DNA of 64,000 nucleotides from Thermoplasmata archaeon. GTDB taxonomy: Archaea; Thermoplasmatota; Thermoplasmata; Thermoplasmatales; GCA-001856825. Every line of letters begins with the position of its first letter. The first letter of the stretch is position 1. Positions 38,566 to 47,303 of the stretch are shown here, in pieces. The notes beneath the pieces are model-generated. The model was not told where the DNA came from and made no database searches. It saw nothing but the letters and a program-made list of their open reading frames with translations. Location of the stretch: assembly GCA_021792355.1 (NCBI GenBank), contig JAJYUV010000002.1:186581-250580 (forward strand), written 5' to 3'. The position numbers and the translations under genes were made by a program.

Positions 38566-39766
38566 AGTCAATATCGGAATGGTGGGCCATGTAGATCATG
38601 GCAAGAGCACCCTGACAAAACTCTTAACGGGTGTCAAGACGGACTATTTCTCTGAAGAGATAAAGAGAGGTATTTCAATCAAACTCGGCTATGCTGATGC
38701 CCCTGTATACAGGTGCCCAGATGGGTTCCCGACAAGGTACTCTATCAACCCTTCGGACTGCGGCAAGGGGGCTGTCCTAGAGAGGGTCGTGAGTTTTGTG
38801 GACTCTCCCGGACACGAGAGTCTGATGGCAACGATGCTATCTGGAGCCGCTATAATGGACGGAGCAATAATGGTCATAGCATCAAATGAAAAATGCCCCA
38901 AACCCCAAACTCGAGAGCATCTGATGGCGCTCAATTTCCTGGGAATAAAAAACATAGTCATAGTACAAAACAAGATCGACCTAGTGAATGAAGAACGAGC
39001 AATAGAAAATTACAACGAAATCAAGGAATTCGTGAGAGGAACTGTGGCTGAAAATGCCCCCATAATACCCATGAGTGCCCTTGATAATGCAAACCTGGAT
39101 TCTCTCCTTGAGGCAATTGAGCGTTCCATACCCACTCGCAAGTATGAAACGGATGGAAAGGCGATGATGTACATTGCGAGAAGTTTTGACGTCAACAAAC
39201 CTGGAACAAAGCCAGAGGATCTCCACGGAGGGGTACTAGGCGGTTCCATCATGTCAGGAAAATTCAAGGTAGGCGACGAGATAGAAATATCTCCGGGGAT
39301 TGCAGTGACAAAGGGGGGGAAGAAGAGCTGGCCTCCCATCCTGACCAATATCTCTTCAATAATATCAGGAAGCATCATGCTCAATGAAAAAGGACCCGGG
39401 GGACTCGTGGGCATCGGCACTAATTTGGATCCATTCCTTACTAAGGGAGATAGTCTCGTGGGAATGGTTGTAGGCCTAAAGGGGACACTTCCGAAACCAG
39501 TCTTCAAGATATCTCTGCGGACGAACATTTTGACAAAGGTCGTTGGGAGCTCAGAAGAACTGAAGGTCGACAGGATCATAAAGGGGGAGACTCTTCTCCT
39601 TAATGTGGCGACCGCAGTTACCGTTGCTGTTGTCACTCAGGCTAAGGGGGATACTATGGAGGCGGACCTGAGATATCCGATCATAGCACTTCCGGGACAA
39701 AATGTCGCTATCAGCAGAAAGATCCAGAACAGGTGGAGACTGATCGGTAGCGGTACCGTAAACTGA
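38543..39766 (+). CDS. eif2g: Translation initiation factor aIF2, gamma subunit
   Basis: A 407-residue GTPase that brings initiator tRNA to the small subunit. GHVDHGKSTLTK (G1), DSPGHE (G3) and QNKIDLV (G4) are clear, followed by two beta-barrel domains. The zinc-knuckle region between G2 and G3 keeps only two cysteines (YRCPD and SDCGKG), fewer than the four of some homologues. It is coupled to eS6. Confidence 0.95.
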   Translation: MKLPRPPEVNIGMVGHVDHGKSTLTKLLTGVKTDYFSEEIKRGISIKLGYADAPVYRCPDGFPTRYSINPSDCGKGAVLERVVSFVDSPGHESLMATMLSGAAIMDGAIMVIASNEKCPKPQTREHLMALNFLGIKNIVIVQNKIDLVNEERAIENYNEIKEFVRGTVAENAPIIPMSALDNANLDSLLEAIERSIPTRKYETDGKAMMYIARSFDVNKPGTKPEDLHGGVLGGSIMSGKFKVGDEIEISPGIAVTKGGKKSWPPILTNISSIISGSIMLNEKGPGGLVGIGTNLDPFLTKGDSLVGMVVGLKGTLPKPVFKISLRTNILTKVVGSSEELKVDRIIKGETLLLNVATAVTVAVVTQAKGDTMEADLRYPIIALPGQNVAISRKIQNRWRLIGSGTVN

Positions 39767-39786
39767 TTAAGAACGCTATTCACGGT

Positions 39787-40389
39787 TCAATGGTTACTCT
39801 TGCATCGACTGTTGATAGGGCAGGAGCCACATATTGGAACCTTTTTACAAACCATCTTGCAGTGCTCGTCCACTAGTGCATGGAATTCCATCAGTTGTTC
39901 CTGATTGAATAGTTTACAGAGGAGAAGCCTTATCGTTTCATAGTCCCTATTCGAATAGGCCGTTCCAAAGTACCTATTGAACAGCCTGAGGGTGTAGGAA
40001 TCAACTGGGACCGTACGCTGGTGAAAACCATAGAGTGCGATGCTGTCCGCGGTCTCTCTTCCGACTCCATCCAGCTCTAAGAGTTCTGTCCTCAGGTCCA
40101 TGGGCAGTGATAGACTTTCCAGCCACGATCGGTAATAATCTAGGACTCCTCTGAGATACCTCCCCTTCCGTTCAAAGAATCCGGCTGACCTTATTAGGTG
40201 CTTCAGGTCTGAACGATTGAGTATGTTGTCAATCGATTCCCCTTTTATCATCCGCATCGCCTTTTCAACGTTCTTCCAACTGGTGTTCTGAGCCAAAATG
40301 GCCCCTTCAATTACTTCAATTGGAGAGCCCGCTGGCCACCAGTACAGGAATCCATAATTCTTAGCGAGGCCCCTGAACAGAGCAATCAC
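39787..40389 (-). CDS. HhH-GPD DNA glycosylase, MagIII-like endonuclease III family
   Basis: A 200-residue base-excision enzyme. The helix-hairpin-helix reads ELDGVGRETADSIALYGF and the catalytic aspartate is D130 in VPVDSYTLRL. The lysine used by endonuclease III for strand cleavage is replaced by E112, so the enzyme is probably a monofunctional glycosylase, as in the 3-methyladenine glycosylase MagIII. A C-X5-C-X2-C-X5-C motif at the C-terminus holds a 4Fe-4S cluster, one residue shorter in its first gap than in endonuclease III. The start is GTG. Confidence 0.82.
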   Translation of the reverse strand: MIALFRGLAKNYGFLYWWPAGSPIEVIEGAILAQNTSWKNVEKAMRMIKGESIDNILNRSDLKHLIRSAGFFERKGRYLRGVLDYYRSWLESLSLPMDLRTELLELDGVGRETADSIALYGFHQRTVPVDSYTLRLFNRYFGTAYSNRDYETIRLLLCKLFNQEQLMEFHALVDEHCKMVCKKVPICGSCPINSRCKSNH

Positions 40390-40491
40390 TGATGATGCAG
40401 ATAGATGTACCGTGCATGAGCATCACACCTGCAGATATATCGGTTACCGGTACACAGCCAGAATGCATGGCTCAATGGAGTTCAGGAGAGA

Positions 40492-41559
40492 TTATTTCTT
40501 TGAAGCTGCTATCTTACCCTCTTTGAGTTCCTTCTTTCCTCTCCTTATGCTGTCAATTAATTTCGGAACTATATCGTATGCGTCGCCGATTAAAGCCACG
40601 TCAGAATACTTGATTATAGGGGCAGCTGCGTCCTTGTTTATCGATATTATGTAATCCGAAGATTTCATGCCAGCAACGTGCTGGATTGCCCCTGACACGC
40701 CTACCGCAACGTATAGTTTCGGGTGAACTGTTTTTCCGGTCTGACCGACCTGTCTGTCCCTTGTAATCCAACCTGCATCGACCGTTGGCCTTGACGCTGC
40801 AACGATACCTCCCAGTTCGCTTGCCAACTCATCTAGCATCTTAAAGCCTTCTTTCTTTCCCAGTCCCATTCCGCCACACACGACCACTTCCGCGGTTGTT
40901 ATGTCCACTTCTTCTCTGGTGACGATCTGGAGTAGTTTTGTCGTGACTTCCTCTTCCTTGATCTTGCTGTCGACGTGTTCTATCTCCCCCTTCCTCCCTA
41001 TTACCTTGTCGACTGGTTTGAATATGCCTGGTCGTGCACTTGCCATCTGCGGTCTGTGCTTGCTGCAAAGTATGTTCGCAAGAATCGCACCACCGAACGC
41101 AGGTCTTCTTGCTTCTAGTAATTTCTTAGTTGGGTCAATATCTATTTCGGTACAGTCTGCAGTGATCCCCGTGTTTACTCTGACGGCAATCCTAGATGCA
41201 AGGTCCCTGCCATTGTGCGTTGCACCTATAACGAAATAATTGGGCTTTTTGTCCGCAATGAGTGAGGCGATCATGTCTGCATACGGTCTTGTCCTGTAGT
41301 GCCTATAGACCGGATTCTTCGCAAATATGACCTTGTCCACGCCGTATTCTATAGCCTCCTGTGCCATCTTTTCCCCGGACTCGTCTGCTAGGAGAATGCC
41401 CACAAGTTTCTCGTTGTATTTGTCCGCTAGCCTCCGTCCAATTCCAGCCATCTCCAGTGATATTCTTGAAAGTTCGCCGTCATTCTGTTCCAGCCATATC
41501 CATAGATCCTTGTACGCTTCTACATTTGTTGGTGGAGTCGCACACTTGTTCTTTATCAT
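40492..41559 (-). CDS. fixB: Electron transfer flavoprotein alpha subunit (FixB)
   Basis: A 355-residue ETF alpha subunit. The C-terminal FAD domain contains VVVCGGMGLGKKEGF, AASRPTVDAGWITRDRQVGQTGK and YVAVGVSGAIQHVAGMKSSDYI (in part: GVSGAIQHVAGMKSSDYI), with INKDAAAPI for the adenine contacts. It is the last gene of the fixC-fixX-fixA-fixB operon and overlaps fixA by four bases. It accepts electrons with FixA and passes them to FixC. Confidence 0.92.
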   Translation of the reverse strand: MIKNKCATPPTNVEAYKDLWIWLEQNDGELSRISLEMAGIGRRLADKYNEKLVGILLADESGEKMAQEAIEYGVDKVIFAKNPVYRHYRTRPYADMIASLIADKKPNYFVIGATHNGRDLASRIAVRVNTGITADCTEIDIDPTKKLLEARRPAFGGAILANILCSKHRPQMASARPGIFKPVDKVIGRKGEIEHVDSKIKEEEVTTKLLQIVTREEVDITTAEVVVCGGMGLGKKEGFKMLDELASELGGIVAASRPTVDAGWITRDRQVGQTGKTVHPKLYVAVGVSGAIQHVAGMKSSDYIISINKDAAAPIIKYSDVALIGDAYDIVPKLIDSIRRGKKELKEGKIAASKK

Positions 41560-42338
41560 TTTACCACTCCCTTCTCTACCAGGACCGAGACTAGCTTGTC
41601 CAGGTCCTCCACCCCAAGTTTCGAAGGGTTCTTCACGGGGTCAGGGACCGTTTTCATATCCTTCACTATTGTTGGCGATCCCTTGAGTCCAATGCACATG
41701 GGATCGAGCTGCAGTTCCTTGTTAGTCACTACTCTTATTCCCTTCTTATACGCTTCTATTTTCCTCTTGAGCGTAGGATTCCTTGGCTCGTTCGCGTTGA
41801 GCGTAATCGTTATGACTGCGGGTTTTCCTATTCTTATCGTTTCCTCTGCTCCCTCGATATCCCTGGTGACAATGAAGTAGCCGTCATCGTACTCGACCTT
41901 GTGAACGTAAGTCGCCTGTTCACAGCCCAGGAATTCTGCTATTCCAGGCCCGACATGACCCGTCGACGAATCCGTTGTCTCTTCTCCGCAGAATATCACA
42001 TCAAATCCTCCGAGATAATCTGCAACAGATGCTAGCGTGAATGCTGTAGGCCAAGTGTCCGCACCAGCAAATACTCTGTCAGTGACAAGAATTCCATTAT
42101 CCACTCCCATACCCATCAGCTGAAGTAGTGCTGTGTCGGCCATGGGAGGGCCCATCGTAATCGCCGTTATCTCTCCACCATATTTGTTCTTGAGCTGTAT
42201 GGCGGCTTCCGTTGCGTTGACATCTGGCGGATTGACAACATTTCTTGCTATGCTCCTGTTCAGGGTCTTGGTGACAGGGTCAATGCTGATATCCTGACTG
42301 TCCGGAACCTGTTTTATCATTACAGCAATTTTCAACAT
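41556..42338 (-). CDS. fixA: Electron transfer flavoprotein beta subunit (FixA)
   Basis: A 260-residue ETF beta subunit beginning MLKIAVMIKQVPDSQ. The frame is open to 42434, but those 32 residues lie in the fixX gene and lack homology; ATG 42338 follows the fixX stop with GGTGAT as ribosome-binding site. The segment around GEETTDSSTGHVGPGIAEFLG is the nucleotide-binding loop; FixA-type subunits can carry FAD for electron bifurcation. Confidence 0.92.
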   Translation of the reverse strand: MLKIAVMIKQVPDSQDISIDPVTKTLNRSIARNVVNPPDVNATEAAIQLKNKYGGEITAITMGPPMADTALLQLMGMGVDNGILVTDRVFAGADTWPTAFTLASVADYLGGFDVIFCGEETTDSSTGHVGPGIAEFLGCEQATYVHKVEYDDGYFIVTRDIEGAEETIRIGKPAVITITLNANEPRNPTLKRKIEAYKKGIRVVTNKELQLDPMCIGLKGSPTIVKDMKTVPDPVKNPSKLGVEDLDKLVSVLVEKGVVK

Positions 42339-42343
42339 TTTTA

Positions 42344-42622
42344 TCACCCGTACTTGTAAATTACTCCCTTGCCCGCCTTTGGATAATTCCATTTCACTGA
42401 TCCCTGATCGCATGCTACGGAGCACGTTCCACATTCAACGCAGTCCTCGTACTGGAAGTTCAATTTTCCATCCTGTATTGTGTAGCACTGGGCAGGACAG
42501 GCCATTACGCAAAAATGGTGAGGGCATTTCTCGCATATCCTTTCATCCACCGTTATGTGCGCATATGACTTGTCTATGTCATATTTCGTCTTGCCGAGTC
42601 TCTCTTTGATGTCCAAGATCAC
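42344..42622 (-). CDS. fixX: Ferredoxin-like protein FixX
   Basis: A 92-residue ferredoxin-like subunit. The cysteine clusters CEKCPHHFCVMAC and CVECGTCSVAC bind iron-sulfur centres, with the spacing of the FixX/ETF-quinone oxidoreductase family. It works with FixC to carry electrons to quinone or ferredoxin. The start overlaps the fixC stop by four bases. Confidence 0.92.
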   Translation of the reverse strand: MILDIKERLGKTKYDIDKSYAHITVDERICEKCPHHFCVMACPAQCYTIQDGKLNFQYEDCVECGTCSVACDQGSVKWNYPKAGKGVIYKYG

Positions 42623-43908
42623 ATCCTCCTGTATATGTAATAGAAATCGGTTGCTGTCTTCAACTTGCTCATCTTAAGATCCGCTGCGCAGGACCCCAGA
42701 ATGTCCCTCACTTTCTTCTTGGGCTGTCCCCTTTCCCATAGCATCTCAAGAAGGATGCTTTCAAGCATCTTTGGATAGGTTGTATACATATTCTTGTTGT
42801 TCGTAACCTTCCTTATGTCCTTGAATGTTTTCAGGTCCTTCAGGACGTAGCTGCTTTCCAGCTTCTGTTTGTAAAGAGCAAGAAAATCATCAGAGAAATT
42901 ATTTTTTGCCTTGGCCTCAACTGCAGTTTCACCTGCAAGGATTCCGGAGAGGAATGCGTAGTTCATTCCCTGGAGGACCAGACCGTTGCTGAACCCGAAA
43001 CCTGCCGCATCCCCTACTATCATGTATCCGTTCCCATAGAGCTTTGGAATCATATCCAAACCGCCTTCAGGAATCATGTGCGCACCATATTCCGCTACCG
43101 TTCCACCCTCTATGAGGGGAGCGATCGAGGGATGCTCTTTGAATTGCTCTATTATATCGTATGTGTGTGTGACTCCGTTCGCTCTTAGTTGTTCCATCGG
43201 TGCTACGATTCCGAGCGAGATGCTGTCCTTATTGGTGTAAAAGAATGCTCCGATGTTAAGTTCCTGCAGATTCCCAAGAATGTACTCTGACGCCATTCCA
43301 GAGGTAGAAGTGAGGTTGAACCTGTCCTCAATCTTCTGCGGACTTAACTTGATTATTTCCTTAACGCCAACTGAGACCTCCCAGTCCTGCAAAGGCTCTC
43401 TGAGCCCTGCTTCGATTGCAAGCCTTGGGTTAATTCCCTCTGCAAGTATCACGACGCTTGAAGTAACTGTGTCGCCTGACTCCACAACTCCCACAATCTT
43501 TCCATCTTTGGTTGCAAGCGATTCTACCGTTATTCCAGGAATGACCGTTGCCCCTGCTTCTTTTGCCTTCTTTGCGAGCCATGGGTCGAATTTCGAACGA
43601 AGAACGGTGTAACCGACTTTGTTGTCTTCAAAGATCTTTGTCTTGAAATCTATTATAATGGATGAATTATCGGTCAAAAATCCGATTTTTTTGTTTTGAA
43701 TAAATCGTTCAAGCGGAGCCTCGCTCTGCCACTTAGGTAATATTTGCGCTAAATCATTTCCCCAGAGAACACCTCCGGAAAGATTCTTCGCACCGGGTGG
43801 GTCAGACCGATCAACTAGCAGGACGCTAAGCCCCTTGCTTGCCATCGTGATTGCAGCTGCTGAGCCAGCGTTTCCTGCACCGACAACTATAGCGTCATAA
43901 TCTGGCAT
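42619..43908 (-). CDS. fixC: ETF-quinone oxidoreductase flavoprotein (FixC)
   Basis: A 429-residue FAD protein. The N-terminal dinucleotide fold is VVGAGNAGSAAAITMAS, followed by GAKNLSGGVLWGNDL, and YMIVGDAAGFGFSNG is the second FAD contact. It takes electrons from FixAB and, with FixX, reduces quinone. The ATG is 26 bases from the TATA box CGTAAATAG, so it heads a leaderless operon of four genes. Confidence 0.92.
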   Translation of the reverse strand: MPDYDAIVVGAGNAGSAAAITMASKGLSVLLVDRSDPPGAKNLSGGVLWGNDLAQILPKWQSEAPLERFIQNKKIGFLTDNSSIIIDFKTKIFEDNKVGYTVLRSKFDPWLAKKAKEAGATVIPGITVESLATKDGKIVGVVESGDTVTSSVVILAEGINPRLAIEAGLREPLQDWEVSVGVKEIIKLSPQKIEDRFNLTSTSGMASEYILGNLQELNIGAFFYTNKDSISLGIVAPMEQLRANGVTHTYDIIEQFKEHPSIAPLIEGGTVAEYGAHMIPEGGLDMIPKLYGNGYMIVGDAAGFGFSNGLVLQGMNYAFLSGILAGETAVEAKAKNNFSDDFLALYKQKLESSYVLKDLKTFKDIRKVTNNKNMYTTYPKMLESILLEMLWERGQPKKKVRDILGSCAADLKMSKLKTATDFYYIYRRM

Positions 43909-43929
43909 TATCCCGAAAGCCCTTCAAAT

Positions 43930-43938
43930 CTATTTACG
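43930..43938 (-). promoter_or_regulatory. TATA box of the fixCXAB operon
   Basis: CGTAAATAG on the minus strand, centred 26 bases from ATG 43908. Confidence 0.5.
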
Positions 43939-44042
43939 TTTTCGATAATTTCAGTGCCGTAAACTTTGATATTTTCTGCCTAAATCTCATCTCTCTTCTG
44001 TTGAAAAATAATTATAAGGTTGTAATCATGATGAGTGAAAAT

Positions 44043-44117
44043 GCCACCGTAGCACAGCCTGGTACGTGCGCGTGCTTGGTAAGCACGAGGTCACGGGTTC
44101 AAATCCCGTCGGTGGCT
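44043..44117 (+). tRNA. tRNA-Thr(GGT)
   Basis: A complete cloverleaf without intron: acceptor GCCACCG/CGGTGGC, anticodon stem CGTGC/GCACG with loop TTGGTAA (anticodon GGT), T arm ACGGG-TTCAAAT-CCCGT. The acceptor stem and discriminator T equal those of tRNA-Thr(CGT) at 25767, consistent with one threonyl-tRNA synthetase. ATTATAAGG about 27 bases upstream is the likely TATA box. Confidence 0.95.
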
Positions 44118-44452
44118 TGCCTTCGGATGTGCCACTGAAGTAGCTCCCAAAGAAGTCTGTGGCCTTTATGATTGATTCGTAAAATCTTTCATTTTTTCCC
44201 TGGATTATGGAACCCTGAAGATCCGCTTATTTCACTCGTCATCCTGTGTTGATCATTCATAATGTCGGTAAATCAGAAACTGCGCTTGTGATACAGGAGC
44301 ATCCCTTGCCTTGTTTTCGGTCGCACTACAACCAGCATTCATTTAATCTCGTTTAGGGGCATCTCTCTATTAATAGCAAGACTAAACACAATCCCTTACT
44401 CTCGATTGATCAATTGTGCCGTTATGATGATGACCTGTGTTGAGACCACAGA
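44118..44452. other. Intergenic region without recognisable content
   Basis: 335 bases between tRNA-Thr(GGT) and the P-type ATPase stop. No ORF with homology, no hairpin of note and no repeat was seen on either strand. Confidence 0.4.
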
Positions 44453-46396
44453 CTATTTCCCTATGCCACGCTGTCCAGGCAAGGCAACATTGAGGTTTCC
44501 TGAGAATCTTCCCTCATGCCTTACCCGGAGGGCATTTAGTATAACCGCGATGTCAAGTATCTCTTGCAGAATTGCTCCCTCCGACGGTGCAATGTATCCA
44601 AAGCTAGCTATGATCATCATGACGATGCTGCCCCCCATACCGAAGAAAATGCTTTGCTTTGCGATTTTAAGCATCCTCTGGCCAATAGCTATTGCAGCCC
44701 CGACTCTTGTTACATCGTCAACCAGAAGCACAACGTCCGCGGCTTCAGACGAAATTCCGGTACCGTGAGCTCCCATTGCTATTCCGATGGTTGCAGTCGC
44801 GAGTGCTGGAGCGTCATTTATCCCGTCTCCGACCATTATAGATGATTTGTATTTCTCAGTAAGTTTCCTGACCGCCGCTACCTTTTGACTCGGCAAAAGA
44901 TTTGCTTCGAACTCGCCAACTCCCGCTTCGTCTGCAATGACTTCTGCGTTAGCATAACTATCCCCTGTCAGCATGACGGTCTCTTTGATACCTAGTTCCT
45001 TCAATTCTCTGATGAATTGCGGAACCCCCTCGCGCAACTTGTCCGTGAAGAGTATAACCCCTGTGAGCACGTGGTCTATTGCAATAAATGAGACCAGACT
45101 TCCTTCCCTCTTCCTCCCTTGCAATATTGGATAGAGCTCTCTATTGAGCGTTTTGTGGATGGAAGTTTCTATGAAAGTCTGGGACCCTACCGCTATGTGC
45201 TTCCCATTTATTCTTCCTTCTACTCCTCTACCAGGGTTTTCCATAAAATCCGTCACCTGCAAGAGTTCTCCAAATCTCCTCCTTCCCTCCCTCGCTATTG
45301 CAACTGCAACAGGATGAGACGACAGTTGTTCAAGACTTGCAGCAATCTTGAGCATTTCGTCTTCTTCCCCTTCAAACGTGATCACCTGCGTGAAATCTGG
45401 GGTTCCGTACGTTAGCGTTCCAGTCTTATCAAATATGGCTACCCTCCCTCTTCCGATCTGCTCCATCGCTGAACCGCTCTTGACAATGACCCCAGCCTTT
45501 GCTGCCCTATTCACTCCACTTATGACCGCGATGGGAGTCGCGAGTATTAGCGGACAGGGGGTTGCCACTACGAGTACCGCGAGGAGGGTGTCCACATTCC
45601 TTGACAGAGCATATGACAACACAGCAACCAAGACAGTGAGAGGGGTGAACCATACGGCGTACCTGTTTGCGATTCGTTGAATAGCAGATTTCTCTGACTG
45701 GGCTCTTCTCACTAAGTCGACTATCTTTGAATATTCGCTTTCTGAACTTACTCTGGTTGCAAGCATCTCAAATGCCGATCCGACATTTACAGTCCCACTC
45801 AGGAGTTGGTCACCGACTTTCTTGGTAACCGGCATTGGTTCTCCCGTAACTGCAGATTCATCAAGTGCTGCCACCCCTTCATTTACTTGACCGTCAACTG
45901 GGACTAGATCACCTGGCCTCACCATTAAAATGTCTCCTACCTTCACGTCCTCAATTTTTACTTCTTCCACGATACTATTCAATTTTCTCCTGGCCATTCT
46001 GGGAGCTCTCGAGATCAACTCCTCAAGTGAAGAAGAAGCTCTCCTGAACCCATAGTCCTCTATTGCTTCCCCTCCGGTCTGCATGAGGACTATTATTATT
46101 CCCGCGAATGCCTCATCGGTCAGAATGGCAGTGATGATAGCGAGAGAAGCTATAATGTCTGCAGAAAATTTGCGCTTCGATACACTTATTGCAGTCTTGG
46201 CTACGACAGGAAGACCTCCAATGATCACTGTAGCATACCATACCCATTTACCCAGGAGAGGATCTCCAAAGATAACCGTCAGAATACCCCCGATTAGGAG
46301 CCCCATGAAAGAAAGGACTGGTAGTGGGTACCTTCTGATAATGTAGTGGACTCTTCCCAGTCTGTCGAAACTCCAGGTTCCTTTACTCAAATCCAT
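44453..46396 (-). CDS. P1B-type heavy-metal ATPase with TPC motif
   Basis: A 647-residue transport ATPase. The TGEP loop, phosphorylated D323 in FDKTGTLT, H361 in the SSHP motif and MVGDGINDAPAL are intact. The membrane metal site is TPCPL (T279-C281) instead of CPC, and no N-terminal metal-binding domain precedes the first helix. The final helix has EILDIAVILNALR. This places it among less-studied P1B types; zinc, cadmium, copper or other cations are possible. A strong ribosome-binding site GGAGGGAGG precedes the ATG, and a TATA-like GGTTTATAGG near 46486-46495 predicts a leader of about 65 bases. Confidence 0.85.
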   Translation of the reverse strand: MDLSKGTWSFDRLGRVHYIIRRYPLPVLSFMGLLIGGILTVIFGDPLLGKWVWYATVIIGGLPVVAKTAISVSKRKFSADIIASLAIITAILTDEAFAGIIIVLMQTGGEAIEDYGFRRASSSLEELISRAPRMARRKLNSIVEEVKIEDVKVGDILMVRPGDLVPVDGQVNEGVAALDESAVTGEPMPVTKKVGDQLLSGTVNVGSAFEMLATRVSSESEYSKIVDLVRRAQSEKSAIQRIANRYAVWFTPLTVLVAVLSYALSRNVDTLLAVLVVATPCPLILATPIAVISGVNRAAKAGVIVKSGSAMEQIGRGRVAIFDKTGTLTYGTPDFTQVITFEGEEDEMLKIAASLEQLSSHPVAVAIAREGRRRFGELLQVTDFMENPGRGVEGRINGKHIAVGSQTFIETSIHKTLNRELYPILQGRKREGSLVSFIAIDHVLTGVILFTDKLREGVPQFIRELKELGIKETVMLTGDSYANAEVIADEAGVGEFEANLLPSQKVAAVRKLTEKYKSSIMVGDGINDAPALATATIGIAMGAHGTGISSEAADVVLLVDDVTRVGAAIAIGQRMLKIAKQSIFFGMGGSIVMMIIASFGYIAPSEGAILQEILDIAVILNALRVRHEGRFSGNLNVALPGQRGIGK

Positions 46397-46812
46397 ATAT
46401 CCTCCCTCCAGAATTCGAGTACAAACTCATTTCCCGCAGCGGTAGGTATAATGAATGACAGTCTGTTCTGGATTCTCGATCTGTCCTATAAACCATCAGA
46501 AACAAGTGCATCGATGGGCTCATGTTTGTTAGGGTTGGAAATCGTAATCTATCCCTTTTCAGGTTTCATCAGCTCCTCCACGTGAGATATGATTTCCTTA
46601 TCCCTAGTAGCGGTGAAACGAAAGTTGAATCTGAGCTCGACATCGAATCGGGGGGACTGGAGGCTGACGGGGGAGGAACTATGCGTACCAGCTTCCTAAT
46701 CATCATTTCACCTTTTATTATTATATCGATACTTAAAAGGGTGTCGTAGGTTTGCCTAAAATTGTAAGTGACCCTACAACAGAGCTAAATACTGAGCCTA
46801 ATTTTTGGTCTT
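46397..46812. other. Intergenic region: divergent promoters, no firm gene
   Basis: 416 bases between the ATPase and the peroxiredoxin. It contains the ATPase leader and GGAGGGAGG site (46401-46409), a minus-strand TATA-like box near 46487-46494, and the peroxiredoxin TATA-like GCTAAATAC (46784-46792). Small overlapping frames exist on both strands but none has homology or a convincing start. Confidence 0.4.
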
Positions 46813-47268
46813 ATGTCCTTGAAAATTGGGGATAAGGCACCTGACTTCACCGGAACAACCGATAGCGGAGAGAGCATATCCCTCAGTGTTAAATTGAAAG
46901 AAGGCCCTGTTGTCCTCTACTTTTATCCAAAGGATGAAACACCCGGATGCATAGCAGAGGCCTGCTCCTTCAGGGACAGATGGGATGACATTAAGAAACT
47001 GGGTGCAACAGTCCTTGGAGTTAGCTCAGATTCTGTCGAATCGCATAAGAATTTCAAATCAAACAGGAACCTCCAATTCACACTCATTTCCGATGAGAGA
47101 AAAGAGATTAGAAGGGCCTACGGAGTGACCGGGACGCTTATTCCACCGCGCATCACTTTCGTAATTGACACAGATGGTACAATTGAAGAAGTCTACAACT
47201 CACAACTGAATGCCTCGAACCATGCGGATGTTGCCCTGAAATCTCTTAATTCGCTCAGGGCCAAGTGA
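46813..47268 (+). CDS. bcp: Thioredoxin-dependent peroxiredoxin, PrxQ/BCP type
   Basis: A 151-residue peroxidase. C46 in DETPGCIAEACSFRD is the peroxidatic cysteine and C51, five residues later, the resolving cysteine typical of PrxQ. R-containing GTLIPPRITFVID and the N-terminal GDKAPDFTGTTDSGE complete the fold. It reduces peroxides with electrons from thioredoxin-like proteins. A TATA box 25 bases upstream gives a leaderless transcript. Confidence 0.92.
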   Translation: MSLKIGDKAPDFTGTTDSGESISLSVKLKEGPVVLYFYPKDETPGCIAEACSFRDRWDDIKKLGATVLGVSSDSVESHKNFKSNRNLQFTLISDERKEIRRAYGVTGTLIPPRITFVIDTDGTIEEVYNSQLNASNHADVALKSLNSLRAK

Positions 47269-47303
47269 TCAAGCTCCATAGATAAATTCAGGAAACCCTA
47301 TTC

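Noticed and set aside
46384..46430. 15-codon frame overlapping the start of the P-type ATPase
   Set aside because: The ATG is over 30 bases after the predicted transcription start and has no ribosome-binding site; probably chance.
46570..46720. Minus-strand frames in the ATPase-peroxiredoxin gap, one encoding an acidic-basic C-terminal-like stretch
   Set aside because: The plausible frame has no usable start codon before a stop and matches no family I recognise.
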